Assembly (NCBI RefSeq): GCF_001050275.1
Contig: NZ_BBYA01000011.1
Location: 244,075 to 308,074 of the forward strand
Direction of reading: 5' to 3'
Length of the DNA stretch: 64,000 nt
DNA from: Leptolinea tardivitalis
GTDB lineage: Bacteria > Chloroflexota > Anaerolineae > Anaerolineales > Anaerolineaceae
The notes beneath the pieces were generated by a model. It was given only the letters and a program-made list of their open reading frames with translations, ran no database searches and was not told where the DNA came from. Shown here one piece after another: positions 26,871 through 36,764 of this stretch (within the stretch, counting starts at the first letter, position 1; every line of letters starts with the position of its first letter). The position numbers and the translations under genes were made by a program.

Positions 26871-28286
26871 ATGTTCCGGGAAGATTCGCCTGAAGAAGAG
26901 TGTGGTGTTCTGGGAATTTTTGCTCCAAAAGAAGATGTAGCGCGCATGGCTTACTTTGGCCTGTCTGCACTGCAGCACCGCGGACAGGAAGCAGCCGGTA
27001 TCGCCGTTTCTGACGGCCAGACATTGCGCCTGCATAAGGATATTGGACTGGTCTCACAGGTCTTTGACCCACTCACGCTCTCGAAGATCAAGGGTGATTT
27101 TGCCATCGGGCATACCCGCTATTCCACCACGGGATCGTCGTCAGCACGCAATGCCCAGCCATTCCTGATCGATACACAATATGGCCCCATTGCGCTGGCC
27201 CATAACGGCAACCTGATCAATGCGGCGGAATTAAGGCAGGAATTATTGAAGAAGGGCATCGGCCTGTCATCCACGTCAGATACAGAGGTGATGACTATGA
27301 TGCTGGCCTGCTCTAAAGGTGATACCTGGTTTGACCGTCTCAAAGATGCCATTCTGCACTGGAAAGGTGCTTTCTCGCTGGTTATTTTGACCCGCGACCA
27401 GGTGTTTGCTGTGCGCGACCCCTGGGGTTTTCATCCGCTGAATGTGGGCATGCTGCCCGGAGGTGGTCATGTGGCGGCTTCCGAGGTGGGCGCACTGCGG
27501 ACCCTGGGATGTGAAGCGTACCGCGAGGTGCTGCCAGGTGAAATCATTGCATTGAGCAATACAGCCATGATAGCCTTCCAGGCCGTTCCAATTCCCGAGC
27601 AAACTGCTTTTTGCACCTTTGAGAACATTTATTTCTCGCGGCCAGATAATGTTTTTGACGGCAAAAGCGTTCACGCCATCCGGCAGCGTCTGGGTGAAAA
27701 CCTGGCGAAAGAATCGCCTGTGGAAGCCGATGTGGTTATTCCTGTACCCGATTCTTCCATCCCCGCAGCCATTGGTTTTTCCCGGGAATCTGGTATTCCG
27801 TACAATGACGGCTTTATAAAGAACCGGTATATCGGGCGGACATTCATTGAACCCAATGATTCCCTCCGGCAGCTTGGCATTGCCCTGAAATACAACGTCA
27901 TCATGGAGAATGTACTGGATAAACGGGTGGTCATGGTAGATGATTCCATCGTGCGGGGGAATACAACCGGTCCGTTGATCCAATTATTGAAAGCAGCGGG
28001 AGTCAAAGAGGTGCATCTGCGTATTACCTGTCCGCCCATCAAACATCCCTGTTTCATGGGTGTTGATATGGGAACGTATGACGAACTGATCGCCCACCGC
28101 TGTACCGTGGATGAGATTTGCCGGAAGGTGGGTGCGGATTCTTTATCGTATCTTTCATTGCAAGGAATGATGTCTGCCATAGGTCGCGAAGAGGGGTATT
28201 GCAATGCCTGTTTTACCGGTCTGTACCCCATCCCTCCTACGATTGGTATGACCAAAACCGGATTTGAACAATCTATCGGGGAATAA
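26871..28286 (+). CDS. purF: Amidophosphoribosyltransferase
   Basis: 471 residues from the ATG at 26871 (a TTG two codons earlier is possible). A short propeptide precedes C11 in EECGVLGIF, the glutaminase nucleophile exposed by processing. PRPP-binding motif VVMVDDSIVRGNTTG near residue 350. Cysteines in FCTFENIYFSRPD, HPCFMG and CNACF match the [4Fe-4S] ligands of the Bacillus type, so the enzyme is probably oxygen-sensitive and cluster-regulated. First committed step of purine synthesis. Confidence 0.96.
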   Translation: MFREDSPEEECGVLGIFAPKEDVARMAYFGLSALQHRGQEAAGIAVSDGQTLRLHKDIGLVSQVFDPLTLSKIKGDFAIGHTRYSTTGSSSARNAQPFLIDTQYGPIALAHNGNLINAAELRQELLKKGIGLSSTSDTEVMTMMLACSKGDTWFDRLKDAILHWKGAFSLVILTRDQVFAVRDPWGFHPLNVGMLPGGGHVAASEVGALRTLGCEAYREVLPGEIIALSNTAMIAFQAVPIPEQTAFCTFENIYFSRPDNVFDGKSVHAIRQRLGENLAKESPVEADVVIPVPDSSIPAAIGFSRESGIPYNDGFIKNRYIGRTFIEPNDSLRQLGIALKYNVIMENVLDKRVVMVDDSIVRGNTTGPLIQLLKAAGVKEVHLRITCPPIKHPCFMGVDMGTYDELIAHRCTVDEICRKVGADSLSYLSLQGMMSAIGREEGYCNACFTGLYPIPPTIGMTKTGFEQSIGE

Positions 28287-28301
28287 TTAAGGAGCTGCCG
28301 C

Positions 28302-30578
28302 ATGAATGTTTTGATTGTTGGTTCAGGTGGAAGAGAACATGCCATAGCCTGGAAAGTCCGTCAGTCACCATTGTGCGATCGGCTCTTTATCGCGCCCGGA
28401 AATCCCGGTATGGCCGATCTGGGAGAACTGATTCCGTTGGATGTGGAAGACAGCGCCGGAATTGTAGCGGCAGCCATCCGTGAAAAAATTGACCTGGTGG
28501 TGATTGGACCAGAGGCGTCTCTGGCAGCCGGGGTGAGCGATCGGCTGCGCGCCAACGGCATTGCTGTATTTGGCCCGTCACAATACGCGGCCAAAATCGA
28601 GACATCCAAACGTTTTGCCAAACAATTTATGCAGCGGCAGGGGATACCCACGGCCGGTTTTGCGGTTTTCTCCCATTTCAGGGAAGCCTGCTATCATCTT
28701 CGGTCAATTCAACACCCGTTCGTCATCAAGGCATCCGGCCTGGCAGCAGGGAAGGGCGTTTTCCTCCCGCAGACAGTGGATGAAGGGGTGGAAATCCTTC
28801 GTGCCATCATGGTCGACCGGCAGTTTGGCAATGCCGGTGAGGAAGTCATCATTGAAGAACGGTTGGAAGGGGAAGAAGTCTCCCTGCTGGCTTTTTGCGA
28901 CGGCAATACACTGGTCACCATGCCGCCAGCACAAGATCATAAACGTCTGATGGATGATGATGAAGGTCCAAATACCGGCGGGATGGGTGCATATGCTCCT
29001 GCCCCGGTGTTGACTTCTGATCAAATAGTTGAAGTAACACGTACAGTATTGCAGCCGGTTCTTGACGGTCTTCGGGCAGAGGGTCACCCGTATATTGGTG
29101 TGTTGTATGCCGGGCTGATGGTGACGAAAGACGGTCCCAGGGTGCTGGAATTTAATGCCCGGTTTGGAGACCCGGAAACCCAGGCCATTCTTCCCTTATT
29201 ACAGAGCGATCTGCTGGGTATATTTCAGGCCTGCGTAAAGGGCGAGCTGCATAATCAGACGGTTTCCTGGACTGATGGTGCTGCGGTTTGTGTCGAGTTA
29301 GTTTCCGCCGGATATCCGGTACATTCAGAAACCGGTTATCCCATCAAGGGATTGGATTTAAGGATGGAAAACGGTGTGGTTTTCCATGCCGGAACCCGGC
29401 TTGATGATGGTCAACTGGTGAATGCCGGCGGCCGGGTACTCGGCGTGACCTGCTGGGGAAGCGGTCTGGCTGAAGCCATAGAACGGGCGTACCTTGCCAT
29501 TGAATCTATTTCATTTGAAGGTATGCATTACCGAAAGGATATCGGGCACAAAGGGCTGGTTCGATTGAATCGCTCGATTGCGTATCAATCTGCCGGGGTA
29601 GATATTGATGCCGGAAACCGGGCTGTCGAGTTGATGAAAGCCAGTGTAATGGAAACCTACACATCACGTGTGCTGGCCGGGATTGGGGCATTTGGCGGGT
29701 TGTTTGATGCCGCGGATCTTGGAAAGCAACCGGTTCTGGTAGCCTCTACAGATGGTGTTGGCACAAAAGTGGAACTGGCTGCCCGGCTGGGACGCTATCA
29801 CGGCATTGGCGAGGATATTGTTAATCATTGCATTGATGATATTCTGGTACAGGGTGCCCGGCCGTTGTTTTTCCTTGATTATTTCGCCACAGCAAAATTG
29901 AATCCCGGCGTGGCAGCGGAAATCGTCTCTGGCATGGCAGATGCCTGCAAAGCAGCCGGGTGTGTGTTGTTGGGCGGTGAAACGGCTGAAATGCCCGGTG
30001 TGTATCAGGAAAATGCGTTTGATGTGGCTGGTACCATTGTTGGTATAGTGGAAAGGGGGAAAATTTTGCCGGATCAACCGTCTATGCAGGCGGGTGACAT
30101 CCTGATTGGGTTTGCCTCCAGCGGGCCTCATACCAATGGCTATTCCTTGATACGAAAATTGTGTGAAGGTGAAGACTTACTGGCATATAACGAATCCCTG
30201 AAATCCTCTCTGGCAGATGCCCTGCTGGCCCCCCATCGTTCTTACCTGAATGTGGTGGGGCCGGTATTGCCTATGATTAAAGGCATGGCCCACATCACAG
30301 GTGGTGGATTTATTGAGAACATCCCACGCATGCTGCCGGAAGGCCTTCAGGCTGTGGTGGACCGGTCAACCTGGCCCCAGCCGACGCTGTTCAAGTGGAT
30401 GCAACAGCAGGGGAATATTGAGGAGCGGGAAATGTACCGCGTATTCAATATGGGGATTGGTCTGGTGGCCGTCATTCGGCCGGATGTCTGGGCAGCCGTC
30501 AGATCGACTGTAACGGAACCTGTCTGGCGGATTGGCGAATTGCGGAAAGGGAATCGTTCCGAGGTGGTGATTCAATGA
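28302..30578 (+). CDS. purD: PurD-PurM fusion: GAR synthetase and AIR synthetase
   Basis: 758 residues in one uninterrupted frame. Residues 1 to about 420 are PurD (NVLIVGSGGREHAIAWK; ATP-grasp with FVIKASGLAAGKGVFLP; EFNARFGDPETQ). A short linker is followed at about 425 by PurM (YQSAGVDIDAGNRAVELMK; VASTDGVGTKVELAA; LLGGETAEMPGVY; SSGPHTNGYSL). It carries out ligation of glycine to phosphoribosylamine and ring closure to AIR. GGAG precedes the ATG. purN follows with a 4-nt overlap, giving the GARS-AIRS-GART order of the eukaryotic trifunctional protein. Confidence 0.96.
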   Translation: MNVLIVGSGGREHAIAWKVRQSPLCDRLFIAPGNPGMADLGELIPLDVEDSAGIVAAAIREKIDLVVIGPEASLAAGVSDRLRANGIAVFGPSQYAAKIETSKRFAKQFMQRQGIPTAGFAVFSHFREACYHLRSIQHPFVIKASGLAAGKGVFLPQTVDEGVEILRAIMVDRQFGNAGEEVIIEERLEGEEVSLLAFCDGNTLVTMPPAQDHKRLMDDDEGPNTGGMGAYAPAPVLTSDQIVEVTRTVLQPVLDGLRAEGHPYIGVLYAGLMVTKDGPRVLEFNARFGDPETQAILPLLQSDLLGIFQACVKGELHNQTVSWTDGAAVCVELVSAGYPVHSETGYPIKGLDLRMENGVVFHAGTRLDDGQLVNAGGRVLGVTCWGSGLAEAIERAYLAIESISFEGMHYRKDIGHKGLVRLNRSIAYQSAGVDIDAGNRAVELMKASVMETYTSRVLAGIGAFGGLFDAADLGKQPVLVASTDGVGTKVELAARLGRYHGIGEDIVNHCIDDILVQGARPLFFLDYFATAKLNPGVAAEIVSGMADACKAAGCVLLGGETAEMPGVYQENAFDVAGTIVGIVERGKILPDQPSMQAGDILIGFASSGPHTNGYSLIRKLCEGEDLLAYNESLKSSLADALLAPHRSYLNVVGPVLPMIKGMAHITGGGFIENIPRMLPEGLQAVVDRSTWPQPTLFKWMQQQGNIEEREMYRVFNMGIGLVAVIRPDVWAAVRSTVTEPVWRIGELRKGNRSEVVIQ

Positions 30579-31180
30579 CGCAGGCCGGACTGGTGGTTCT
30601 CATCTCGGGGAACGGTTCGAATTTGCAGGCGATTCTGGATGCCATATCGACAGGAGAACTCCCGGCAGAAGTGAGGGCGGTCATCTCCAATAAGAAAGAT
30701 GCATATGGCCTGGAACGGGCCCGAAAGGCAGGCGTTCCGGCTGTGGTCAAATCCCGACGTAGCGATCAGAATCGGGCAGAGTATGATACCGAACTGGCCA
30801 ACCTGGTGGCTGGATACCAACCAGATTTGATCGTACTGGCGGGCTGGATGCGCCTGTTAACCCTGAATTTTCTTGGCCGGTTTCCAGGCCGAGTGATCAA
30901 TTTGCATCCAGCCCTGCCGGGCATGTTTCCCGGGGTGGATGCCATCGAACGAGCCTACGAAGCCTATCACCGGGGAGAGATCAAATATACCGGAATTATG
31001 GTGCATTATGTGCCAGATGAAGGTGTCGATATCGGCCCGATCATCAACCAGCAGATTGTTGAGATTCGGCCGTCCGATACGCTGGAAGAATTGGAAATGC
31101 GAGTCCATGCCTGCGAACATGAACTTTTAGTCAAAACAATACAGCAATTGATCAATCAAATGGAGGAAGAAGATGCCTAA
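30575..31180 (+). CDS. purN: GAR transformylase
   Basis: 201 residues. Folate-dependent formyltransferase with SGNGSNLQAI at the N-terminus, catalytic N/H in INLHPALPG (about 107-115) and D in HYVPDEGVDIGPII (about 141-154). It formylates GAR using 10-formyl-THF. ATGA overlap with the PurD-PurM gene and 8-nt overlap with purH. Confidence 0.95.
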   Translation: MTQAGLVVLISGNGSNLQAILDAISTGELPAEVRAVISNKKDAYGLERARKAGVPAVVKSRRSDQNRAEYDTELANLVAGYQPDLIVLAGWMRLLTLNFLGRFPGRVINLHPALPGMFPGVDAIERAYEAYHRGEIKYTGIMVHYVPDEGVDIGPIINQQIVEIRPSDTLEELEMRVHACEHELLVKTIQQLINQMEEEDA

Positions 31181-32672
31181 AGCATTACTCTCGGTGTACG
31201 ACAAAACAGGTCTGGTGGATTTTGCCCGTGGATTGATTAACCTTGGTTGGGATTTACTGGCTTCCGGGGGAACAGCAAAGCTGCTCATGCAGAATAACCT
31301 GAAAGTTACCGAAGTGGCAGATTACACCGGCTCACCGGAAATTCTGGGTGGACGGGTAAAAACCCTGCATCCGGCCATTCACGGCGGGTTGCTGGCCCGT
31401 AACACTGAGGATGATCTCAATCAGCTCCATTCGCTTGGCTGGGATTACATAGATCTGGTAGCCGTCAACCTCTATCCATTTGAAGCTACCGTGGCCAAAC
31501 CAGATGTTACTCTGGCGGAAGCCATTGAGCAGATTGACATCGGAGGTGTGGCGTTGATCCGGGCGGCGGCTAAAAATCATGACCGGGTCACCCTGGTTTG
31601 TGATCCCTCCGATTACAACATGGTTTTAGACAGATTAACTCGAAAGAATCTTGATGAAGCTACCCGAAGGAGTCTGGCATTGAAAGGTTTTCGGTTAACC
31701 TCGCACTATGACCAGGCGATCAGCCGTTACCTTGACGGTGGGCAAGGCGAGACTCTGGAACTCTATCCGGTCCAATCTTTACGGTATGGGGAGAATCCGC
31801 ACCAATCGGCTGTTCTGTTGGGGTATCATCCTGGAGACACACCCCTGGGCGGGAAAGTCTTGCAGGGTAAGGAACTCTCGTATAACAACCTGCTGGACCT
31901 CGATGCTGCCTGGCGGACGGTGGTCAGCTACAAGAAAACCAGCATTGTCATTGTCAAACACCTCACCCCCTGCGGTGTGGCCTCCAATGACGATCAGGCG
32001 GAAGCCTATAAAGCCGCCTATGAATGTGACACAGTTTCGGCGTATGGCGGTATCATTGCCGCCAACCGTCCCATCACTGCCGCGACAGCCGAAGCCATTA
32101 AAGACCTGTTCGTGGAATGTATCATCGCCCCCGGGTATGAACCCGCCGCCCTCGAGCTCTTTGCGAAAAAGAAGAATGCCCGGCTGATTGAAATGCCGGA
32201 TCTGGAAATCGAGCCGAAGGTGGAATACCGTTCTGTAATGCGCGGAGTGTTGCGCCAGCAGGTGGACCTGGGCGATCCTGACCAGAGCGGCTGGAAAGTG
32301 GTGACGGATAAACAACCCACGGCGGAGGAAATGGCCGCCATGAAGTTTGCCTGGGTTGCCTGCCAGTATGTGAAATCCAATTCGATCGTTTTCGCCAAAG
32401 GTGAAACCACTGTTGGCATTGGTGGCGGCCAACCCAACCGGGTTGATTGTGTGCGCATCGCCGCAAGACATGCCGGAGATAAGGCAAAGGGTGCCGTGAT
32501 GGCTTCGGATGCGTTCTTCCCGTACCCTGATTCTGTTGAGGAAGCGGCGAAAGCTGGAATCACTGCCATTGTGCATCCCGGCGGTTCCATCCGTGACCAG
32601 ATATCGATCGACCTGTGCAACAAACTTGGACTTAGCATGGTGGTCACCGGTTTCCGGCATTTCAGACACTAA
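31173..32672 (+). CDS. purH: AICAR transformylase / IMP cyclohydrolase
   Basis: 499 residues. N-terminal IMP cyclohydrolase domain (ALLSVYDKTGLVDFARGL; GGRVKTLHPAIHGGLLAR) and C-terminal AICAR transformylase (LRYGENPHQSAVL; SIVIVKHLTPCGVAS; VMASDAFFPYPDSVE; HPGGSIRDQ). It completes IMP. GGAGGAAG lies before the ATG within purN. Confidence 0.97.
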   Translation: MPKALLSVYDKTGLVDFARGLINLGWDLLASGGTAKLLMQNNLKVTEVADYTGSPEILGGRVKTLHPAIHGGLLARNTEDDLNQLHSLGWDYIDLVAVNLYPFEATVAKPDVTLAEAIEQIDIGGVALIRAAAKNHDRVTLVCDPSDYNMVLDRLTRKNLDEATRRSLALKGFRLTSHYDQAISRYLDGGQGETLELYPVQSLRYGENPHQSAVLLGYHPGDTPLGGKVLQGKELSYNNLLDLDAAWRTVVSYKKTSIVIVKHLTPCGVASNDDQAEAYKAAYECDTVSAYGGIIAANRPITAATAEAIKDLFVECIIAPGYEPAALELFAKKKNARLIEMPDLEIEPKVEYRSVMRGVLRQQVDLGDPDQSGWKVVTDKQPTAEEMAAMKFAWVACQYVKSNSIVFAKGETTVGIGGGQPNRVDCVRIAARHAGDKAKGAVMASDAFFPYPDSVEEAAKAGITAIVHPGGSIRDQISIDLCNKLGLSMVVTGFRHFRH

Positions 32673-32690
32673 TAGTTGATGGAAGGTAGA

Positions 32691-34166
32691 ATGGCGAAGA
32701 AAAACATTTTTGAGCAGTCTGAAAGTTTGACATTTGATGATGTGCTGATCGAACCCGGTTACAGCGAAGTTTTGCCTTCCGAAGTGGACGTGCATGCCCC
32801 GCTGACTCGTGATATTCAACTTAACATCCCCATCCTTTCCGCCGCCATGGATACCGTCACCGAATCACGGCTGGCCATCGCGCTGGCCCGCGAGGGCGGT
32901 ATCGGCATCATGCACCGCAACATGCCGCCCGCCGAACAGGCGCTTGAGGTGGAGAAGGTCAAACGCTCTGAATCTGGCATGATCATGGATCCCATCACTC
33001 TGCCGCCTACCGCCACGCTGGCGGAAGCAGAAGAGATCATGGCGCGATTCCATATCAGTGGTGTGCCTGTGGTGGACCTGGCGACCAATCGGTTGGTGGG
33101 CATTCTGACCAACCGTGACACGCGCTTCACCGAAGCGGCGGATATGTACCGCCCGGTAACAGAGTTCATGACATCAGATAATCTGGTGGTGGCGAAAATT
33201 GACACCACACTGGACCAGGCCAAAGAGATTCTCAAACAGCATCGCATTGAAAAGCTGCCCCTGGTGGATGAAGATGGTCACCTGAAAGGGTTGATCACCG
33301 TTAAAGATATTCAGAAACGGATGCAATTCCCCAACGCGGCCAAAGACGAGCACGGCCGCCTGCTGGTGGGTGCGGCGGTCGGTGTGGGTGCTGATCTCGA
33401 AGAGCGTGTTGAAGGCCTGATCGAAAAAGGTGTAGATGTGGTGGTGATTGACACCGCTCATGGCCATACCGCCGGTGTGATCAAAGCCATCAAACGCATT
33501 AAGGCTGTTCAGAAGAATTTGCCAGTCATCGCCGGCAATGTGGTGACCGAAGAAGGCACCGAAGCATTGATTGATGCCGACGCGGACGCCATCAAGGTGG
33601 GCGTGGGTGCGGGTTCCATTTGCACCACCCGCATCATCTCGGGCACCGGCATGCCGCAGTTGACGGCTGTCTACCGCTGTGCGAAAGTAGCCCGCCCGAA
33701 GAACATCCCGGTGATTGCTGATGGCGGAATCAAGTACAGCGGGGATATCGTCAAGGCGATTGTGGCCGGGGCGAACACCGTCATGCTGGGCAGTCTGCTG
33801 GCCGGTTTGCAGGAAGCCCCTGGCGAAGAGATCCTTTATGGCGGCCGCCAGTTCAAGTCATACCGCGGCATGGGCTCCATGGGCGCCCTGCAGGGATACG
33901 GCAAGGACCGCTATGGATCACAGGGCGGCAAGCTTGTCCCCGAAGGTGTGGAGGGCATGGTGCCGTTCAAAGGTCCGCTGAATGAGTTCATCTACCAACT
34001 GGTAGGCGGCCTGCGTTCGGGCATGGGTTATGCCGGTGCGGAGGATCTGGAGCAGTTGTACAAGAAAACCAATCTGGTGCGCATCACCGGAGCCGGGCTG
34101 ATCGAAAGTCATCCGCACGATATCACGATCACACGTGAAGCGCCGAATTATCAGCGCGGAGATTGA
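32691..34166 (+). CDS. guaB: IMP dehydrogenase
   Basis: 491 residues from the ATG at 32691, with GGAAGG before it. A TIM barrel interrupted by two CBS domains (about 95-215: [17 protein letters not shown], then [16 protein letters not shown]). The catalytic Cys is in [15 protein letters not shown] (about 300-314), with the flap [16 protein letters not shown]. It oxidises IMP to XMP, the entry to GMP. Its codon use is more GC-rich than its neighbours, typical of high expression. Confidence 0.97.
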   Translation: MAKKNIFEQSESLTFDDVLIEPGYSEVLPSEVDVHAPLTRDIQLNIPILSAAMDTVTESRLAIALAREGGIGIMHRNMPPAEQALEVEKVKRSESGMIMDPITLPPTATLAEAEEIMARFHISGVPVVDLATNRLVGILTNRDTRFTEAADMYRPVTEFMTSDNLVVAKIDTTLDQAKEILKQHRIEKLPLVDEDGHLKGLITVKDIQKRMQFPNAAKDEHGRLLVGAAVGVGADLEERVEGLIEKGVDVVVIDTAHGHTAGVIKAIKRIKAVQKNLPVIAGNVVTEEGTEALIDADADAIKVGVGAGSICTTRIISGTGMPQLTAVYRCAKVARPKNIPVIADGGIKYSGDIVKAIVAGANTVMLGSLLAGLQEAPGEEILYGGRQFKSYRGMGSMGALQGYGKDRYGSQGGKLVPEGVEGMVPFKGPLNEFIYQLVGGLRSGMGYAGAEDLEQLYKKTNLVRITGAGLIESHPHDITITREAPNYQRGD

Positions 34167-34220
34167 TTTCGAGCCATCTCCATTTCGAAGAAATCGAGAT
34201 GGGTGGCTCTATCGGATAAT

Positions 34221-34259
34221 AAACTTCCCTGTTTGGTTCAGAAAACAGGGAAGTTTTCA
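34221..34259 (+). terminator. Terminator after guaB
   Basis: Arms AAACTTCCCTGTTT and AAAACAGGGAAGTTT followed by TTCAT. A further hairpin, GAGCCATCTC with GAGATGGGTGGCTC, precedes it (34171-34210). Confidence 0.8.
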
Positions 34260-34280
34260 TTCTGGTTAGTCCAAATTTTC

Positions 34281-34750
34281 GGTTGCTTCTACCCTGCAAA
34301 ATCACCGTTCCGTTGGGCAGGGTAGAAGCAGGCGGTACGTTTCCAAGCATGGAGAAGAGACAGCATTTCCGCCTGCTTCTACCGTGGCATGTTGGGACAA
34401 GGCACCGGAGAATAGGTTGGTTTTACATGGATGGAGCAATATCGCGGCAAAGCGCCGGTAGAAGCAACCGGAGACGGGAAGATTTTATTCAGACAGGATG
34501 CCTTCCGGTTGCTTCTACCCTGCAAAATCACCGTTCCGTTGGGCAGGGTAGAAGCAGGCGGTACGTTTCCAAGGGTAGAGAAGAGACATCATTTCCGCCT
34601 GCTTCTACCGGGGGCATGTAGTGACAAGGCAACCGGGAATGGGTTGATTTTACATGGATGGAGCAATATCGCGGCAGAGCGCCGGTAGAAGCAACCGGAG
34701 ACGGGAAGATTTTGTTTGGACAGGTTGCCTTCCGGTTGCTTCTACCCTGC
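34281..34750. repeat. Tandem 226-bp repeat of nine alternating inverted GCTTCTACC cores
   Basis: Two units of 226-227 bp plus the start of a third. The 9-bp core GCTTCTACC is on the plus strand at 34285, 34375, 34511, 34601 and 34738 and inverted (GGTAGAAGC) at 34321, 34457, 34547 and 34684. The start-to-start spacing repeats as 36, 54, 82-83, 54. Bases flanking each core are complementary to those of its neighbours, so each adjacent pair can form a 10-15 bp hairpin. The cores are identical while the spacers differ at roughly one base in twelve between units. No convincing gene lies within. It sits between the guaB terminator and a convergent flavodoxin gene. Confidence 0.9.
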
Positions 34751-34761
34751 ATACATAGAAC

Positions 34762-36150
34762 CTATGCCAGTGTCTTTTCCACCACCCGCTGCAGCGGTTT
34801 GACCATTTCCTCTTTGATGCGCTCATCAAACTTCGCACGGATGGCCGGTATGTTGACCAATGGCGCGGCGAATGTGTTCAGCATCATGATACCGAAATCG
34901 TTCTGTGGGAATGTCTTATAAAAACCGAGCCGTTTGTAGGCTTTATGGTCAGCCATGAATATGGTGCGCAGCCGGCCGTAGATATCATCACGGAAGATCT
35001 TCATGCCGCCTTGCCCCAGGAATGTTTCAGGGCGCAGGTATCCGTTGGCGAATGCTTCCAGCGCGTCAGCGGCTTTCTGATCGATCAGCGCATCGATATC
35101 GGCAGAAGTACCGGATTCGTCACTGATATAGCCCAGGTAGTTCGCGCCCTGGAATTCGAAGAACGCCGACATGATCTCCTGCAGGTTGGGTATCTGGCCA
35201 ATTGGGCCAGATACGAGAAGGAAAACCTGCTTTTTCTGTAATGTCGGTTGATGCGAATTGAAAAAGATTCGGTCGAAGAACGTCTTCCAGCGGGCGGAAA
35301 GCTGGCGGTCAACAATGCTTCCAGCGTACACCAGGATTTCGGCGGTCATCACTGTGTTTCTGTAAAATTCGATGTAGTCATCCTTGCCTTCATAGAAACA
35401 GTGGTTGGCGGAACCGCACACCAGGCAGCCGAGGCAATCCCCTTTGATATTAAGTTCATTAATGTTGACAACGGTCACATTTCCGCCGAACCGATCTTGC
35501 ACGCGGCTGACCATGTGCGCCAGGTTGCTTTCGGGGTCCTTCGAATCATGTAAAATGACGATCTTGCGTCCGTCTGCCGGTAATGCTGACGAAGTGTTTC
35601 CGGGCTGGTAAATAAAATCTCGCTTTTGAAGGGGAAGATACTGCTTTTGAACCGGCGTGTTGTTTTGTACGGCGGAAAACAGGCGCTGACCGAAAAGTGT
35701 CAACTGGCGGCGGTACTCTTCATTGTGCAGGTCGTTCATATCTGCTGAGAAATAGTCAACATATTTCATGTCCAGGTCATCGCACACGGCATGCATGTAG
35801 TTATGGGCGGTATGGTCATAGAAATGGATGGAGGTGGACAGGGTGGCGGTGTATTTTCCGGCGAAGGCATCCTTCACACCGCGTTCCGAGATCAATTCGA
35901 TAAAGCGTTTGTAATTTCCGTGCACGCTTAAAACATACAGGGGAAAAGCCCACAGGACGATATCCGACTGGCGGACCCGGTCAATTATGGCATTAAAGGC
36001 AGCCGGGTCATTTTCCAGATGTTTGACCTGCAGTGCGATGTTCTCATAGGTGAACCTATGCTGCGGGTTAACTTTCTCCAGATAGCGCGCGTACTGTAAG
36101 GTGACACTGAGGTCGCCTTTGGGACTGCCGTTTAATACAATGACTTTCAT
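34762..36150 (-). CDS. Two-domain flavodoxin-fold NAD(P)H-dependent oxidoreductase
   Basis: 462 residues from the ATG at 36150, with AAGGAG 5 nt before it. Two flavodoxin-like modules: the first opens KVIVLNGSPKGDLSVTL (1-17), the second KIVILHDSKDPESNL (about 195-209), with KGDCLGCLVCGSANHC about 40 residues later, a cysteine-rich stretch seen in iron-sulphur flavoprotein relatives. The C-terminal about 100 residues are helical. FMN-dependent reduction is likely, substrate unknown. An operator copy like that of the upstream padR gene sits 24 nt before the start. Confidence 0.82.
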   Translation of the reverse strand: MKVIVLNGSPKGDLSVTLQYARYLEKVNPQHRFTYENIALQVKHLENDPAAFNAIIDRVRQSDIVLWAFPLYVLSVHGNYKRFIELISERGVKDAFAGKYTATLSTSIHFYDHTAHNYMHAVCDDLDMKYVDYFSADMNDLHNEEYRRQLTLFGQRLFSAVQNNTPVQKQYLPLQKRDFIYQPGNTSSALPADGRKIVILHDSKDPESNLAHMVSRVQDRFGGNVTVVNINELNIKGDCLGCLVCGSANHCFYEGKDDYIEFYRNTVMTAEILVYAGSIVDRQLSARWKTFFDRIFFNSHQPTLQKKQVFLLVSGPIGQIPNLQEIMSAFFEFQGANYLGYISDESGTSADIDALIDQKAADALEAFANGYLRPETFLGQGGMKIFRDDIYGRLRTIFMADHKAYKRLGFYKTFPQNDFGIMMLNTFAAPLVNIPAIRAKFDERIKEEMVKPLQRVVEKTLA

Positions 36151-36173
36151 TTTTACTCCTTGATATTTATTAC

Positions 36174-36189
36174 ATGTCAAAATTGACAT
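36174..36189. promoter_or_regulatory. PadR operator before the flavodoxin gene
   Basis: ATGTCAAAATTGACAT, an exact ATGT-N8-ACAT PadR-type site. Its 14-bp centre TGTCAAAATTGACA recurs in the padR promoter. It lies between the padR stop and the flavodoxin start. Confidence 0.7.
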
Positions 36190-36209
36190 AATAGGGCAAA
36201 AAAGAGAAG

Positions 36210-36758
36210 CTACTTGCCTTTTACCACTTCAATTGCTTTTTCCAGCCATTCCTGATACATTTTTTCGTACATGATGCCCATTTCGAGGGTCAATTTCCAA
36301 TACTTTTGCTGATCTGACAAGTTACCCGTCTGCGGATGACCGTAATGGCAGATGGCGTCTTGCATCTTTTCATATACTTTTGATGTGGATTTATGAAGCT
36401 TCTGTTGAATAGCCAGTTCTTCCAGCACTTTTTGCGGGTCACGTTTGCCGGAAAAGAACATGCGCACCAGAAAATCTTCCTTCAACGGTTGGATCTCTTC
36501 CATCGGAGTGTCCAGCCATTCCATCAGTTCTTTTTTTCCGGATTCTGTAATGGTGTATATTCGGCGGCGCAGGGCATCTTCTGAACTCTTAAATACCGAG
36601 GAAACCAGGCCGTCTTTTTCCATCTGGCGAAGGGTGGTGTAGATCTGGCTGTGATGGGCATGCCAGAAATGACCGGTCGAATTGTCAATGGTCTGTTTCA
36701 ATTCGTAGCCTGTCATCGGGCCGTAATCCAGGAAACCCAGAAGGATATATTTCAGCAT
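36210..36758 (-). CDS. PadR family transcriptional regulator
   Basis: 182 residues from the ATG at 36758, where the PadR winged helix begins (LKYILLGFLDYGPMTGYELK). The wing region reads QIYTTLRQMEKDGLV. A C-terminal coiled dimerisation part (about 95-182) makes it a PadR-s1/AphA-like two-domain protein. PadR proteins repress detoxification or transporter genes and release DNA on binding a phenolic or other ligand. TATACT (36765-36770) is 6 nt before the ATG: leaderless. Operator copies suggest it represses itself and the downstream flavodoxin gene. Confidence 0.9.
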   Translation of the reverse strand: MLKYILLGFLDYGPMTGYELKQTIDNSTGHFWHAHHSQIYTTLRQMEKDGLVSSVFKSSEDALRRRIYTITESGKKELMEWLDTPMEEIQPLKEDFLVRMFFSGKRDPQKVLEELAIQQKLHKSTSKVYEKMQDAICHYGHPQTGNLSDQQKYWKLTLEMGIMYEKMYQEWLEKAIEVVKGK

Positions 36759-36764
36759 AGCAAC

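Noticed and set aside
34281..34750. CRISPR array or integron attC array
   Set aside because: The repeats alternate in orientation, cores are only 9 bp, spacers recur between units, and no cas genes or integrase are near.
34283..34921. Several short open frames within the repeat array
   Set aside because: They simply translate the repeat on both strands, share no known domain, and have no ribosome binding sites.
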